From NCBI GenBank assembly GCA_016707175.1, contig JADJIB010000002.1, positions 909,093-973,092 on the forward strand: DNA of 64,000 nt, written 5' to 3'. The notes under the pieces were generated by a model, which had not been told where the DNA came from, did no database searches, and saw only the letters and a program-made list of their open reading frames with translations. The stretch is from Candidatus Phosphoribacter hodrii. GTDB lineage: Bacteria; Actinomycetota; Actinomycetes; Actinomycetales; Dermatophilaceae. Below, piece after piece: positions 1 to 7,543 of this stretch (the first letter of the stretch is position 1; every line of letters starts with the position of its first letter). The position numbers and the translations under genes were made by a program.

Positions 1-134
1 CGCTACCTGAGGCGTTACGCGCCGGATTCAGCGCCGCCAGGGCCGACTCGGTCCTGGCGCCCGCCGCCGTCATCCTGCTCGGCGCGGTTGCCTCCCTCTT
101 CTTCCAACCCGCTAACGCCCCCACCCGCCGGTAA
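1..134 (+). CDS. C-terminal end of a multidrug-type membrane transporter (partial)
   Basis: An open frame enters from the left edge of the window (first full codon at base 3) and stops with TAA at 132-134. It encodes about 43 residues: a short polar piece, then a hydrophobic stretch (VLAPAAVILLGAVASLFF) that reads as a last membrane helix, then a short basic tail ending TRR. An alanine-rich final helix with a short cytoplasmic tail is typical of 14-helix major facilitator drug exporters. The fragment is too short to prove the family, so that call is inference. No obvious terminator lies between it and radC. Confidence 0.45.
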   Translation, partial: LPEALRAGFSAARADSVLAPAAVILLGAVASLFFQPANAPTRR

Positions 135-195
135 GTGGTTCTGCCCCTGTGGATGACGGGCATCGAGAGGTTCCAAACCTAGCTAGTGTCCCCAT

Positions 196-849
196 GTGTC
201 CATATCGAGCCCCGCAGACCTGCCGCGCGAGCGCCTGATGGCGCTTGGCGCCCGCGCACTATCCGACGCTGAGCTCGTCGCCATCCACCTCGGCACGGGG
301 CGACCTGGCGCTGGCGTGTTGACACTGGCTGGGTCACTCTTGGCCGACTGGGACGGCGTGGGCGGCCTGGCGCGAGCCGAGGTCGATGAGTTGGCGCGGA
401 CGCCCGGGGTGGGCAGCGCCAAAGCTTCTCGGCTCGTCGCGGCGTTCGCCCTCGCCTCGCGGATCAACGCCCACGTGGGCGCACCACTGCGCACGTCCGC
501 TGACCTGGCCGCCTTGGCGATCCCCCGCATCGGGCACGCCCGCACCGAACAGGTCCTGCTCGTTCTGCTCGACGGGGGCCATCGGGTATGCCGCGTCCTC
601 ACCGTTGCGTCCGGCAGCGCTACCTCGAGCGTGGTGCCGGTACGGGAAGTGCTCTCGCTGGCGTTGCGCCACGACGCCGTAGCACTGGGGCTGGCACACA
701 ATCACCCAGGAGGTTCCGTTGAGGCCAGCCTCGCGGACCTGGATGCAACCCAACGAGTTCGAGAGGGCGCCACGGCAGTCGGCCTGCGCTTCCTGGACCA
801 CGTGGTGGTTGCGGGTGATCGGTGGTGCAGCATCACCGCATCGCGCTGA
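196..849 (+). CDS. radC: RadC family JAB/MPN-domain protein
   Basis: This 217-residue protein starts at GTG 196. Residues about 1-75 hold a helix-hairpin-helix region (ELARTPGVGSAKASRLVAAF). The second half is the JAB/MPN metalloprotease-like fold with the signature AHNHPGG followed by a downstream Asp (ASLADLDAT), the usual JAMM metal-ligand arrangement. RadC was once named for DNA repair, but its role is unsettled and it is often found in mobile and defence regions. The gene converges on the restriction operon and its last 17 bases overlap the end of hsdS. It carries one GTATGCCG motif (about 586), as the resident genes do. Family assignment is firm; function is not. Confidence 0.85.
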   Translation: MSISSPADLPRERLMALGARALSDAELVAIHLGTGRPGAGVLTLAGSLLADWDGVGGLARAEVDELARTPGVGSAKASRLVAAFALASRINAHVGAPLRTSADLAALAIPRIGHARTEQVLLVLLDGGHRVCRVLTVASGSATSSVVPVREVLSLALRHDAVALGLAHNHPGGSVEASLADLDATQRVREGATAVGLRFLDHVVVAGDRWCSITASR

Positions 850-1987
850 AGATCTCGTTCCGAGCCGCAGCGACGATGCCCCCCGCGAGGGCATCTGCCC
901 TGAGACGCAGCTCCACCACAGACTTCACCCGATCTCGAAGGTCATTTAGGGACGGCAACAACCCCGAATCCGCCCTGCGTATGTCCGGCACCTCTAGGCC
1001 CAGGAGGACAGCCAAGGGGAGGCGCGGCAATTGCAGACTGTTAGTAGCAGCGCGCGTTGCGTCAAGCACCGCTTGGCTCCTCAATACGTACCCCAAGAGA
1101 CTTCCGTCGACATCGGAGTGCGGACGGAGGACGAACTGCTCCACGGAGCAAAGGCCGACTCGATCGGAGACCCAGACCTTGTTAAGGTACGGCCGGAGAT
1201 AGCCGAAAGTGATGTCCCCCGGCTCGAAACGGAACTTCCGACCTGCTTCATCACCGACGGGACGCGATCCGATTGAGGATCCAGTATGGGACTCGATATA
1301 TTCCAGCCCGATAAAGTCGTGGGCTCCCCGATAATCGCCACCCGGGTGAATAGTGTCATTCACGGAGTCCACAAGGTCGCTCACAGCGATTAGCGGGAGG
1401 TCTCGTGCCCGCAGAGTGGCGTCGACCATTCCCGGCAGCATTGCAGCGCTTCCCAAGCGAGCTGCAGCCTGGCGTCGAGCAACAAGGCCATCCACATTCG
1501 CAGCAACCGAATCTAGGTGGGCGGCGATGTGGTCTTGCTCCACTACGCTCGGCCACGGCACCCGGATCCGCGCCAGGGCCACTTGCGACAATGTGCGATT
1601 CCTGTCGGCAGACCCCGGCGAGGCGCGTCCCAGTTCGGTCAAGCCCTGATCAGACAGCAGCCAGTGGGCGAGATAGGACAGCGAGCCTCCCATAGTCAAC
1701 GCGTACGTCAGGAAACGATTCGACGCGATACGCCCACGCTCGTCCCTCATTGTGACTGCAACTGCACCCTCCCACGCCTTGATGTTGCTCACGACGAGCC
1801 GATCTGGCGCAAGGGTGAAGTAGCGCAGCTTGCCGAGCCCGGAGGCCGACACCTCTGGGTACTCGAAGATGCCGCGACCGAACCCTCGAACTCCGATCTG
1901 GCGGTAGCGCACACCCAGGTTTGGGTCGATTGGGTCCCGTCTTAGTTCAAGCACGTCACCCAAAAGGACGCGAGGAAGATGCGTCAT
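833..1987 (-). CDS. hsdS: Type I restriction-modification specificity subunit HsdS
   Basis: The start is ATG at 1987, which overlaps the hsdM stop as ATGA and gives 384 residues. The protein has the two-part HsdS layout: a first target-recognition region (RVLLGDVLELRRDP onward), a central conserved stretch with EQDHIAAHLDSVAANVDGLV, then a second target-recognition half and a final helix (LNDLRDRVKSVVELRLRADALAG). HsdS sets the DNA target for both methylation and cleavage by the HsdM/HsdR complex. Target-recognition domains vary too much for me to infer the recognised sequence. This is the last gene of a leftward operon, and its end overlaps the convergent radC by 17 bases. A longer upstream frame exists, but the ATGA coupling fixes the start. 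Confidence 0.88.
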   Translation of the reverse strand: MTHLPRVLLGDVLELRRDPIDPNLGVRYRQIGVRGFGRGIFEYPEVSASGLGKLRYFTLAPDRLVVSNIKAWEGAVAVTMRDERGRIASNRFLTYALTMGGSLSYLAHWLLSDQGLTELGRASPGSADRNRTLSQVALARIRVPWPSVVEQDHIAAHLDSVAANVDGLVARRQAAARLGSAAMLPGMVDATLRARDLPLIAVSDLVDSVNDTIHPGGDYRGAHDFIGLEYIESHTGSSIGSRPVGDEAGRKFRFEPGDITFGYLRPYLNKVWVSDRVGLCSVEQFVLRPHSDVDGSLLGYVLRSQAVLDATRAATNSLQLPRLPLAVLLGLEVPDIRRADSGLLPSLNDLRDRVKSVVELRLRADALAGGIVAAARNEIFSAMR

Positions 1988-3483
1988 CTGGCGAAGTCCC
2001 GGATTTGGTGCTTGAGCTGTTCCAGGAGCGCCAGCATGTCGCGTTCGGTCTCGATAAGTTCCGCGATGAGTTCCGCGGGGGGCCGGTGAGCGAGATCGTC
2101 CGGGCGGTTTGGATTGCGCCGGTCCAGGTCGTAGTCCTCGGCGACGACGTCCGCCACCGCTACCCGCCAGGCCCGCTCGGTCTCCACTCGGCCCTGCCGC
2201 GCTGCCCCGCCCCACCAGGCCTCGCAGGGGGCGAACTCCTCGTAGGCCAGCGGTCCGGTCTTGGTGTAGTTCTTGCGTCCCTTGGGCAGGGGATGCTCGT
2301 AGAACCAGATGTGTTCCGACTGCTGACCACGCTCGAAGAACAGGATGTTGCTCGGGATGAGGGTGTACGGCGCGAACACGCCGTTAGGCATCCGCAGCAC
2401 GGTATGAAGGTTGAACCTCGTCATCAGTTCGGCCTTGACCCGCGCCCCGATGCCCTTGTCGAATAGCACCGAGTTGGGCACAACGATGGCGCAGCGGCTG
2501 CCCTTCTGTCGTTCCAGCCGCGCCATCACGGCTTGGAGGAACAACCACACGGTCTCTGCGGTCTGCATCCCGGACGGGAAGTTGCTCAACACCCCCCGCT
2601 CCTCCTCTCCGCCGAACGGTGGGTTCGTGAGCACGACGTTCACCCCGTCTCGACGCATGTCGACGATCGGGTTGGCCAGCGCGTTGGCCTGGGCCACCTT
2701 CGGACGGTCCAGACCGTGCAAGAGGAAGTTCATCTGGGCCAGGAGGAAGGGCATCGACTTCTTCTCCGTCCCGCGTATCCCGGCCTGCACCTTCTCGCGC
2801 CGCTGGGCGGTCGTTGCGGCTGCCAGCATGTGCTCGAATGCCTCCACGAGGAAGCCTCCCGTGCCCATCGCGGGGTCGAGGACGGTCTCCCCCGGACGAG
2901 GGTCAACCATTCGCGTCATGAAGCGCACCAGGGGGCGCGGGGTGTAGAACTCGCCGGAGTCCCCGGCCGCGTCGCGCATCTCCTTGAGCATCGACTCGTA
3001 GAGGTGCGCCATGGTGTGCAGGTCGTCGGCATTGGCGAAGTCAACCCGATCCAGTTGTGCGACAAGGTCTTTGAGCAGAAAGCCGCTCAGCATCCGGTTC
3101 GTCACGTTCTCGAAGATGGCAGCGACGGTGTCACGTGGGTCTCCCGCGGCGCCGGACCCACGCAAGCCCTTGAGATGGGGCAGGAGCTCGTCGTTGACGA
3201 AGGTCAGCAGCGGTCCTCCGGTCTTGTCTCCGCGAGCCCACTCGGACCACCGGTACTTCCCGAGCACGGCTGGCCGGTAGGCCGAGTGCTTGATCGACCG
3301 GTCAAGTTCAACTTCGTCCAGGGCTCGTAGAAACAGCAGCCACGCGAGCTGCGGGAGCCGGTCGAGCTCGCCGTTGAGCCCGGCGTCCTTGCGCATGATG
3401 TTGCGCGACTCCTTGATGATCGACTGCAGGCGAACACGCGTCGTCTGCGGGGCAGCAGCACTTCTCGCCCGTGGTGGGGTCAC
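1984..3483 (-). CDS. hsdM: Type I restriction-modification N6-adenine methyltransferase HsdM
   Basis: The chosen start is GTG at 3483, coupled to the toxin stop as GTGA; the protein is 499 residues. The N-terminal helical HsdM domain covers about 20-150. The methyltransferase core has the S-adenosylmethionine motif DPAMGTGGF at about 203-211 and the catalytic motif NPPF at 287-290. The typical GEFYTPRPLVRFMTRMV block precedes motif I. The C-terminal end (LIETERDMLALLEQLKHQI) is a predicted helix of the kind that packs against HsdS. Together these make an adenine-specific methyltransferase that protects host DNA and forms the core of the restriction complex. It sits directly downstream of an AbiE toxin gene rather than next to hsdR, which is unusual. 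Confidence 0.93.
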   Translation of the reverse strand: MTPPRARSAAAPQTTRVRLQSIIKESRNIMRKDAGLNGELDRLPQLAWLLFLRALDEVELDRSIKHSAYRPAVLGKYRWSEWARGDKTGGPLLTFVNDELLPHLKGLRGSGAAGDPRDTVAAIFENVTNRMLSGFLLKDLVAQLDRVDFANADDLHTMAHLYESMLKEMRDAAGDSGEFYTPRPLVRFMTRMVDPRPGETVLDPAMGTGGFLVEAFEHMLAAATTAQRREKVQAGIRGTEKKSMPFLLAQMNFLLHGLDRPKVAQANALANPIVDMRRDGVNVVLTNPPFGGEEERGVLSNFPSGMQTAETVWLFLQAVMARLERQKGSRCAIVVPNSVLFDKGIGARVKAELMTRFNLHTVLRMPNGVFAPYTLIPSNILFFERGQQSEHIWFYEHPLPKGRKNYTKTGPLAYEEFAPCEAWWGGAARQGRVETERAWRVAVADVVAEDYDLDRRNPNRPDDLAHRPPAELIAELIETERDMLALLEQLKHQIRDFAR

Positions 3484-4334
3484 TCTGAGGGTCCTTCCTC
3501 GATGGCGATGGCGTAGAGATCCGCGATGAGCCGGTAGGCACCGCCAACCGTGTCGGTAGTAAGCCGAAGTTGCGCGGCATACGCAGCGAAGTCCGGCTCC
3601 CATGCGCGGGGTGGGGCCGGGAGCGTGACAGGCGGCACCGATTGGTCCCTCATGGTCCAGACCACCTGAAGCCGCTGGCGCAACCGCCGGGGGTTGCCAA
3701 GCAGACCGGCCTCCAGGAGCAGCACCAGGTCGACGAGGTCCTTAACTCGGGAGGAGGGGCGATCACCGGCATAGATCCGTGCGTAGGCATGCAGCTTCTC
3801 GGCGGCGTGCTGATAGACATCCACGGCGAGCACTTCAACGGGATGGAAGCCCGGAACCGAGAGCGGCGAAGCCAGCGTGATCGCCTCGACACCACCCTCG
3901 GTCTCGCTGAACTGCCCCACGACGTCTACGACGACGGCCTCGAAGGGCGCACCGTCGACCTTGGCTGTGACCTTGAGGCGCCAGGCGGGCCAAGAGGTGT
4001 CGACTCTCAAGGTTTGCACCCCGGCACACTCGAAGGAGAACCCATCGTGCGAGTCGAGATCGTTGAGCATCGGCTCTAGCCAATCCAGGAGTTCGCCCTC
4101 GCTAGACACTGCCCCCAGGTCGCCGACAAGATCCAGGTCTTTCGTCGCTCGGGCCACACCAGGCAGCCGGGCTTCAAGGCAGAAGCCGCCTTTGAGCACG
4201 AATCCATGAGGGGCGAGCCGGGCCAACAAGCGGTGAAAGACGACGGCTCGTCGCAGACGTAGCGGGTCGCTGTTGCGCTCGGCCGCAGCAAGGCGAATCC
4301 GATCGGTCAGACCCTGATGGCGCGCCGACTTCAC
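3480..4334 (-). CDS. abiEii: AbiEii/AbiGii-type nucleotidyltransferase toxin
   Basis: This 284-residue protein starts at ATG 4334 and overlaps the antitoxin stop by four bases (ATGA). The N-terminal part has the DUF1814/AbiEii nucleotidyltransferase signature: VLKGGFCLEARLP at about 46-58 followed by ATKDLDLV (Asp66 and Asp68). The central block VEVLAVDVYQHAAEKLHAYARIY and the RVKDLVDLVLLL motif are also typical. The family is the toxin half of type IV toxin-antitoxin/abortive-infection systems, and characterised members transfer nucleotides to tRNA acceptor ends. It is translationally coupled to abiEi upstream and to hsdM downstream (GTGA), so the pair is an integral part of the restriction operon. 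It carries one of the few CGGCATAC motifs of the island (about 3576). Confidence 0.88.
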   Translation of the reverse strand: MKSARHQGLTDRIRLAAAERNSDPLRLRRAVVFHRLLARLAPHGFVLKGGFCLEARLPGVARATKDLDLVGDLGAVSSEGELLDWLEPMLNDLDSHDGFSFECAGVQTLRVDTSWPAWRLKVTAKVDGAPFEAVVVDVVGQFSETEGGVEAITLASPLSVPGFHPVEVLAVDVYQHAAEKLHAYARIYAGDRPSSRVKDLVDLVLLLEAGLLGNPRRLRQRLQVVWTMRDQSVPPVTLPAPPRAWEPDFAAYAAQLRLTTDTVGGAYRLIADLYAIAIEEGPSE

Positions 4335-4927
4335 TGGACGTTGCTTCGAGCAAGGGCGCGCTCAAGTCTCAGGGCGGCGTGATCGTCGGCGTCTGCAGCT
4401 CGGCGCAACAAGCGCCTTGGCGTTGTTGCACCTCGGGCAAGGGCTTCAGCGACGGCGGCATCGATCAGCTCCTGGGGGGTAGATCCGCCGGCGACGTCGA
4501 CGAGGGTCCGTTCGATCGTCGTGACGCGCCACGCCCCGCGTTCCTCGACATCATCATCCGGCAGCGGCCCGTGATGGATGACAAGTGCGTCGTGTCGATG
4601 GTTCGCGGAGGAGGGCAGCGTGATGTGGATGTGAGCGGGATTCGCATCCGAGAGGTCATGGACGGCGAGGGCCGAGTCGTGAGATACCACTGCTCGACCA
4701 CGGCTCCAGATGGTCCAGCGGGCGAAGACATCATCGGTGGAGCTGGGCCAGCCCGGGAGTCGGAAGACGCCACGGTCGATCCGGACCCAGTTCCCGTGAT
4801 CGACGTGGTACTTCTGTGCCTGGTGGGAGTACCCGAGCTCTTTGGCCTGTGCCGCAGAGAAGTAGCCAGCCTGGCGGAAGGCAAGCTCGTGCAGGGCACG
4901 TCGCAGATCTTGCCGTGGGCCAGGCAC
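4331..4927 (-). CDS. abiEi: AbiEi-type antitoxin (transcriptional repressor)
   Basis: This 198-residue protein has its start at GTG 4927. The N-terminus (FRQAGYFSAAQAKELGYSHQ, then KYHVDHGNWVRIDRGVFRL) is the winged-helix domain of AbiEi antitoxins. The middle (RAVVSHDSALAVHDLSDA, then HITLP) and the block TTIERTLVDVAGGSTPQELI are the conserved C-terminal antitoxin region. In studied systems AbiEi binds inverted repeats in its own promoter and represses the operon, while the C-terminal domain neutralises the toxin without stable complex formation. It begins 63 bases after hsdR, and its stop overlaps the abiEii start. Here the antitoxin could also repress hsdM and hsdS, which is inference from gene order. 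Confidence 0.88.
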   Translation of the reverse strand: MPGPRQDLRRALHELAFRQAGYFSAAQAKELGYSHQAQKYHVDHGNWVRIDRGVFRLPGWPSSTDDVFARWTIWSRGRAVVSHDSALAVHDLSDANPAHIHITLPSSANHRHDALVIHHGPLPDDDVEERGAWRVTTIERTLVDVAGGSTPQELIDAAVAEALARGATTPRRLLRRAADADDHAALRLERALARSNVQ

Positions 4928-4990
4928 AGCGCGACTCTAGCATGACGTGAATATCAACGATACCTTTAGTTTGGTTGCCGGCGTGAAGGT
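4928..4990 (-). promoter_or_regulatory. Candidate internal promoter/operator upstream of abiEi
   Basis: The 63-base gap between hsdR and abiEi is visibly more AT-rich than its surroundings (for example CGATACCTTTAGTTTGG on the plus strand). It holds a short inverted repeat TATC-AAC-GATA at 4952-4962. AbiEi antitoxins usually repress their own promoter through inverted repeats, so this is the natural place for such a site. I see no full-length dyad, and the assignment is inference. Confidence 0.35.
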
Positions 4991-7417
4991 CTAACCTGCA
5001 GTTCTCGTTGAGTAGATCCAGTCTTGGAGCTCGTCGACTGCCCGATGGTAGCCGTCCACACCGCCGAACTCACCGGCAAGCTCGCGGGCGGTACCGAGAG
5101 CGGCAACTTCGGGCACGGTCAACAGTTCCGGCGAGGTCAACTCGTCGATGCCGTGAGCGGCATACCGATCGAGCAACAGCGATAACAACAGGCGGGCCAC
5201 GTCGGAGCGAGCCTCCAAATCCGCGTGATGCTCCTGGCGGACCCTGCGAACCCGCTCGGCCCGCGTCCGAGATGGAACGTTCCAGGCGAGGTGGACGAGA
5301 ACGTCGAGCAGGTCGACCTCGTCCTTGTCTGTCGGCGTCAGTGTGTCTATCGCGACGTTGGCCGCCGCCAACTCGGCGAGCACGTCATCGCGCGTGGGTT
5401 TGCGGGCCCACCGGGCAGCGAGATCGTCCTGCGTGGGCGAGATTCTGCGGATCTGGCCGGCGACGAACTGGCCGTATTCGGTGAGTCGAAGCCGACCCGT
5501 CGACGTGTCAGGGACGAAGAGAGACTCCGACAGGACCTCAAACGACCCCTCGCCAACGATGTAGGGCCGTCGACGTCCGACGCTGGTCTCTGCACCATCG
5601 TCAGGGTTCGATGTCACACCCACGTCCGGTTGCGTCGGCGTGAACGAAGGTTCGGGTTCGGCAACGACCACCTCAACGTCGCCTGCCGCGTCGAAGCCGT
5701 CCAGCTCCTCGACCGCCTCTCCCTCAAGCGGGGGATCGTGGATGATCCGAGCGGGATAGCCGTCGAAGTCAGGGTCGGCGAAGTGACTGGTCGCTCCGAC
5801 GAAGTCGATAATCTCGAAGAATGTCTTCCCCTTGTCGGGATACAGGCGCGTGCCTCGGCCAATGATCTGTTTGAACTCCACCGCCGAGCCGACGGGGCGG
5901 AAGAGCACGACGTACTTGAGGTCCTCGATGTCCACGCCAGTCGACAGAAGCCTCGATGTGGTCGCGACCACGGGCGAGTTGCGATCCGGGTCGCAAAAGG
6001 CTTGGAGCAGCCGCTTCTTCTCCTCCTCGTCCCCGACGATCCGCACCACCCACTCGGGGTCGGCAGCAACAAGGTCTGGGTTGGCGTTCACCAAGGCCAC
6101 TCGCATGTCGGTGGCGTGTTGCTGGTCGTAACAGAACACGACCGTGCGGGCTCCCGGGTCGGCACGGAGGATGCGGCTGATGTAGTCGGCGGCGAGATCG
6201 GTTCGGGCGAGCAGCCGGACCGTTCGCTCGAAGTCACGGGTCGAATACCGCCCTTCGGGAATGTCTCTGCCGAACCGATCCACCTGGCCGGGGTCAGGCT
6301 CCCACCCATCGGCGTCTGGGCTGAGCGTCACGCGCCGCACCCGATACGGAGCCAAATAGCCGTCCTCGATCCCACGACGCAGAGAGTACGTAAAGACCGG
6401 TTCACCGAAGTAGCCATACGTGTCCACCGTGTCGTCCTGCTTCGGCGTCGCAGTCAAGCCCAGTTGAACTGCAGGCTCAAAGTGATCGAGGATCCGCCGC
6501 CAGGAGGAGTTCTCGCTCGCACTGCCGCGATGACATTCATCAACGATCACCAGGTCGAAGAAGTCCGTGGGGTAGTCGCGAAAGAGCACATCGGCGTCAT
6601 CGCCCATGGCCAACGCCTGATAGGTCGCGAAGTAGATCTCGCGCCGTCGATCAGCCTCTCCGGACACCCGACGCAAGGGCCCCTGACCGAAGGCGATGGT
6701 GAAGTCCTTGCGCTGTGGCGCGTCGACCAACTCATCTCGGTCGGCGAGGTAGAGCACCCGGTAGTTGCGATCTGGTGTTGCCTGCCGAGCATGCTCACGC
6801 AGCATGTGAACGATCTGCACGGCGGTGAACGTCTTGCCGGTCCCGGTCGCCATGAGCAGAAGCACACGACGCTCACCCCTGGCAATGGCCGCGAGCACCC
6901 GGCGAACGGCCACCGATTGGTACCACCTGACCTGCTGCACGTCGTTGCGGGCCGTGCGCTTGTTGCGGTTGAACTCCTGCCGAAGGAGTGCCCCATCGTC
7001 CACGCCCAGTTGCTGAAGCGCGGCGTATCGAGCCCACGCCTCAGAAGGGGGCGCGAAGGCGTCCACCACACGCTCGTGGCCCGTGACCATGTCGCGTTCA
7101 AGGATCTGCTCGCCATTGGTGGCATACGCGAGGGGCGCATCGATCTGCTGTGCATATCTGATCGCTTGCTGCATTCCATCGGCCGCGGACCGATAGGACC
7201 GTTTGGCCTCGACGACCGCTACTGGGGCCTGAGCAACCTCAAGGACGTAGTCGACGAAGCCACGGCCGAGGTCCTTTCGCACGCGACCCAACGTGGCCGC
7301 GCGTTCAGCGCGCACCGGGAATTGCTCGTGGATCTGTTCCGGCTCCCATCCGGCCGCCGCTATGGCGGGCAAAATCACGTCACGGCACGTCTCTTGCTCC
7401 AACGGGCCACCGGGCAC
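4991..7417 (-). CDS. hsdR: Type I restriction endonuclease HsdR (DEAD/DEAH helicase-nuclease)
   Basis: This 808-residue protein starts at GTG 7417. The N-terminal nuclease domain has a PD-(D/E)xK-like pattern: Asp56 in VDYVLE and E70-A-K72 in VVEAKRS. The superfamily 2 translocase follows, with Walker A MATGTGKTF at 189-197, the Walker B box DECH at 293-296, LTATPK, and a motif VI region IIGRGTRLY. The C-terminal third (TEYGQFVAGQIRR onward) is the helical EcoEI-type domain that docks on the methylase. The subunit pumps DNA and cleaves unmethylated targets. It is the first gene of the leftward hsdR-abiEi-abiEii-hsdM-hsdS series. I see no frameshift, so the system looks intact. Confidence 0.93.
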   Translation of the reverse strand: MPGGPLEQETCRDVILPAIAAAGWEPEQIHEQFPVRAERAATLGRVRKDLGRGFVDYVLEVAQAPVAVVEAKRSYRSAADGMQQAIRYAQQIDAPLAYATNGEQILERDMVTGHERVVDAFAPPSEAWARYAALQQLGVDDGALLRQEFNRNKRTARNDVQQVRWYQSVAVRRVLAAIARGERRVLLLMATGTGKTFTAVQIVHMLREHARQATPDRNYRVLYLADRDELVDAPQRKDFTIAFGQGPLRRVSGEADRRREIYFATYQALAMGDDADVLFRDYPTDFFDLVIVDECHRGSASENSSWRRILDHFEPAVQLGLTATPKQDDTVDTYGYFGEPVFTYSLRRGIEDGYLAPYRVRRVTLSPDADGWEPDPGQVDRFGRDIPEGRYSTRDFERTVRLLARTDLAADYISRILRADPGARTVVFCYDQQHATDMRVALVNANPDLVAADPEWVVRIVGDEEEKKRLLQAFCDPDRNSPVVATTSRLLSTGVDIEDLKYVVLFRPVGSAVEFKQIIGRGTRLYPDKGKTFFEIIDFVGATSHFADPDFDGYPARIIHDPPLEGEAVEELDGFDAAGDVEVVVAEPEPSFTPTQPDVGVTSNPDDGAETSVGRRRPYIVGEGSFEVLSESLFVPDTSTGRLRLTEYGQFVAGQIRRISPTQDDLAARWARKPTRDDVLAELAAANVAIDTLTPTDKDEVDLLDVLVHLAWNVPSRTRAERVRRVRQEHHADLEARSDVARLLLSLLLDRYAAHGIDELTSPELLTVPEVAALGTARELAGEFGGVDGYHRAVDELQDWIYSTRTAG

Positions 7418-7488
7418 CTCGCCACTCTACGGGTGGAATGTGCCTGCCGCGCCTTGAAGGCTCTGCGTATCGCCCCAACGGCACGCAG

Positions 7489-7527
7489 AGGTATGCCGCC
7501 CGCTCGAGGTGAGCGGGCGGCATACCT
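7489..7527. terminator. Motif-pair hairpin downstream of the substrate-binding protein gene
   Basis: A perfect 17-bp inverted repeat with a 5-base loop. Its arms are AGGTATGCCGCCCGCTC and the complement, so the stem is built from the overrepresented GTATGCCG motif. It lies 17 bases past the stop of the leftward substrate-binding protein gene and upstream of hsdR, where it could end transcription. No U-run follows. Confidence 0.65.
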
Positions 7528-7543
7528 GAGGCGTTCTAGCCGG

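Noticed and set aside
4..7535. 13-bp direct repeat TACCTGAGGCGTT at 4-16 and 7523-7535 as attachment sites of the defence island
   Set aside because: The left copy lies within a transporter coding sequence, no integrase is visible, and several 13-base matches are expected by chance in 64 kb of GC-rich DNA.
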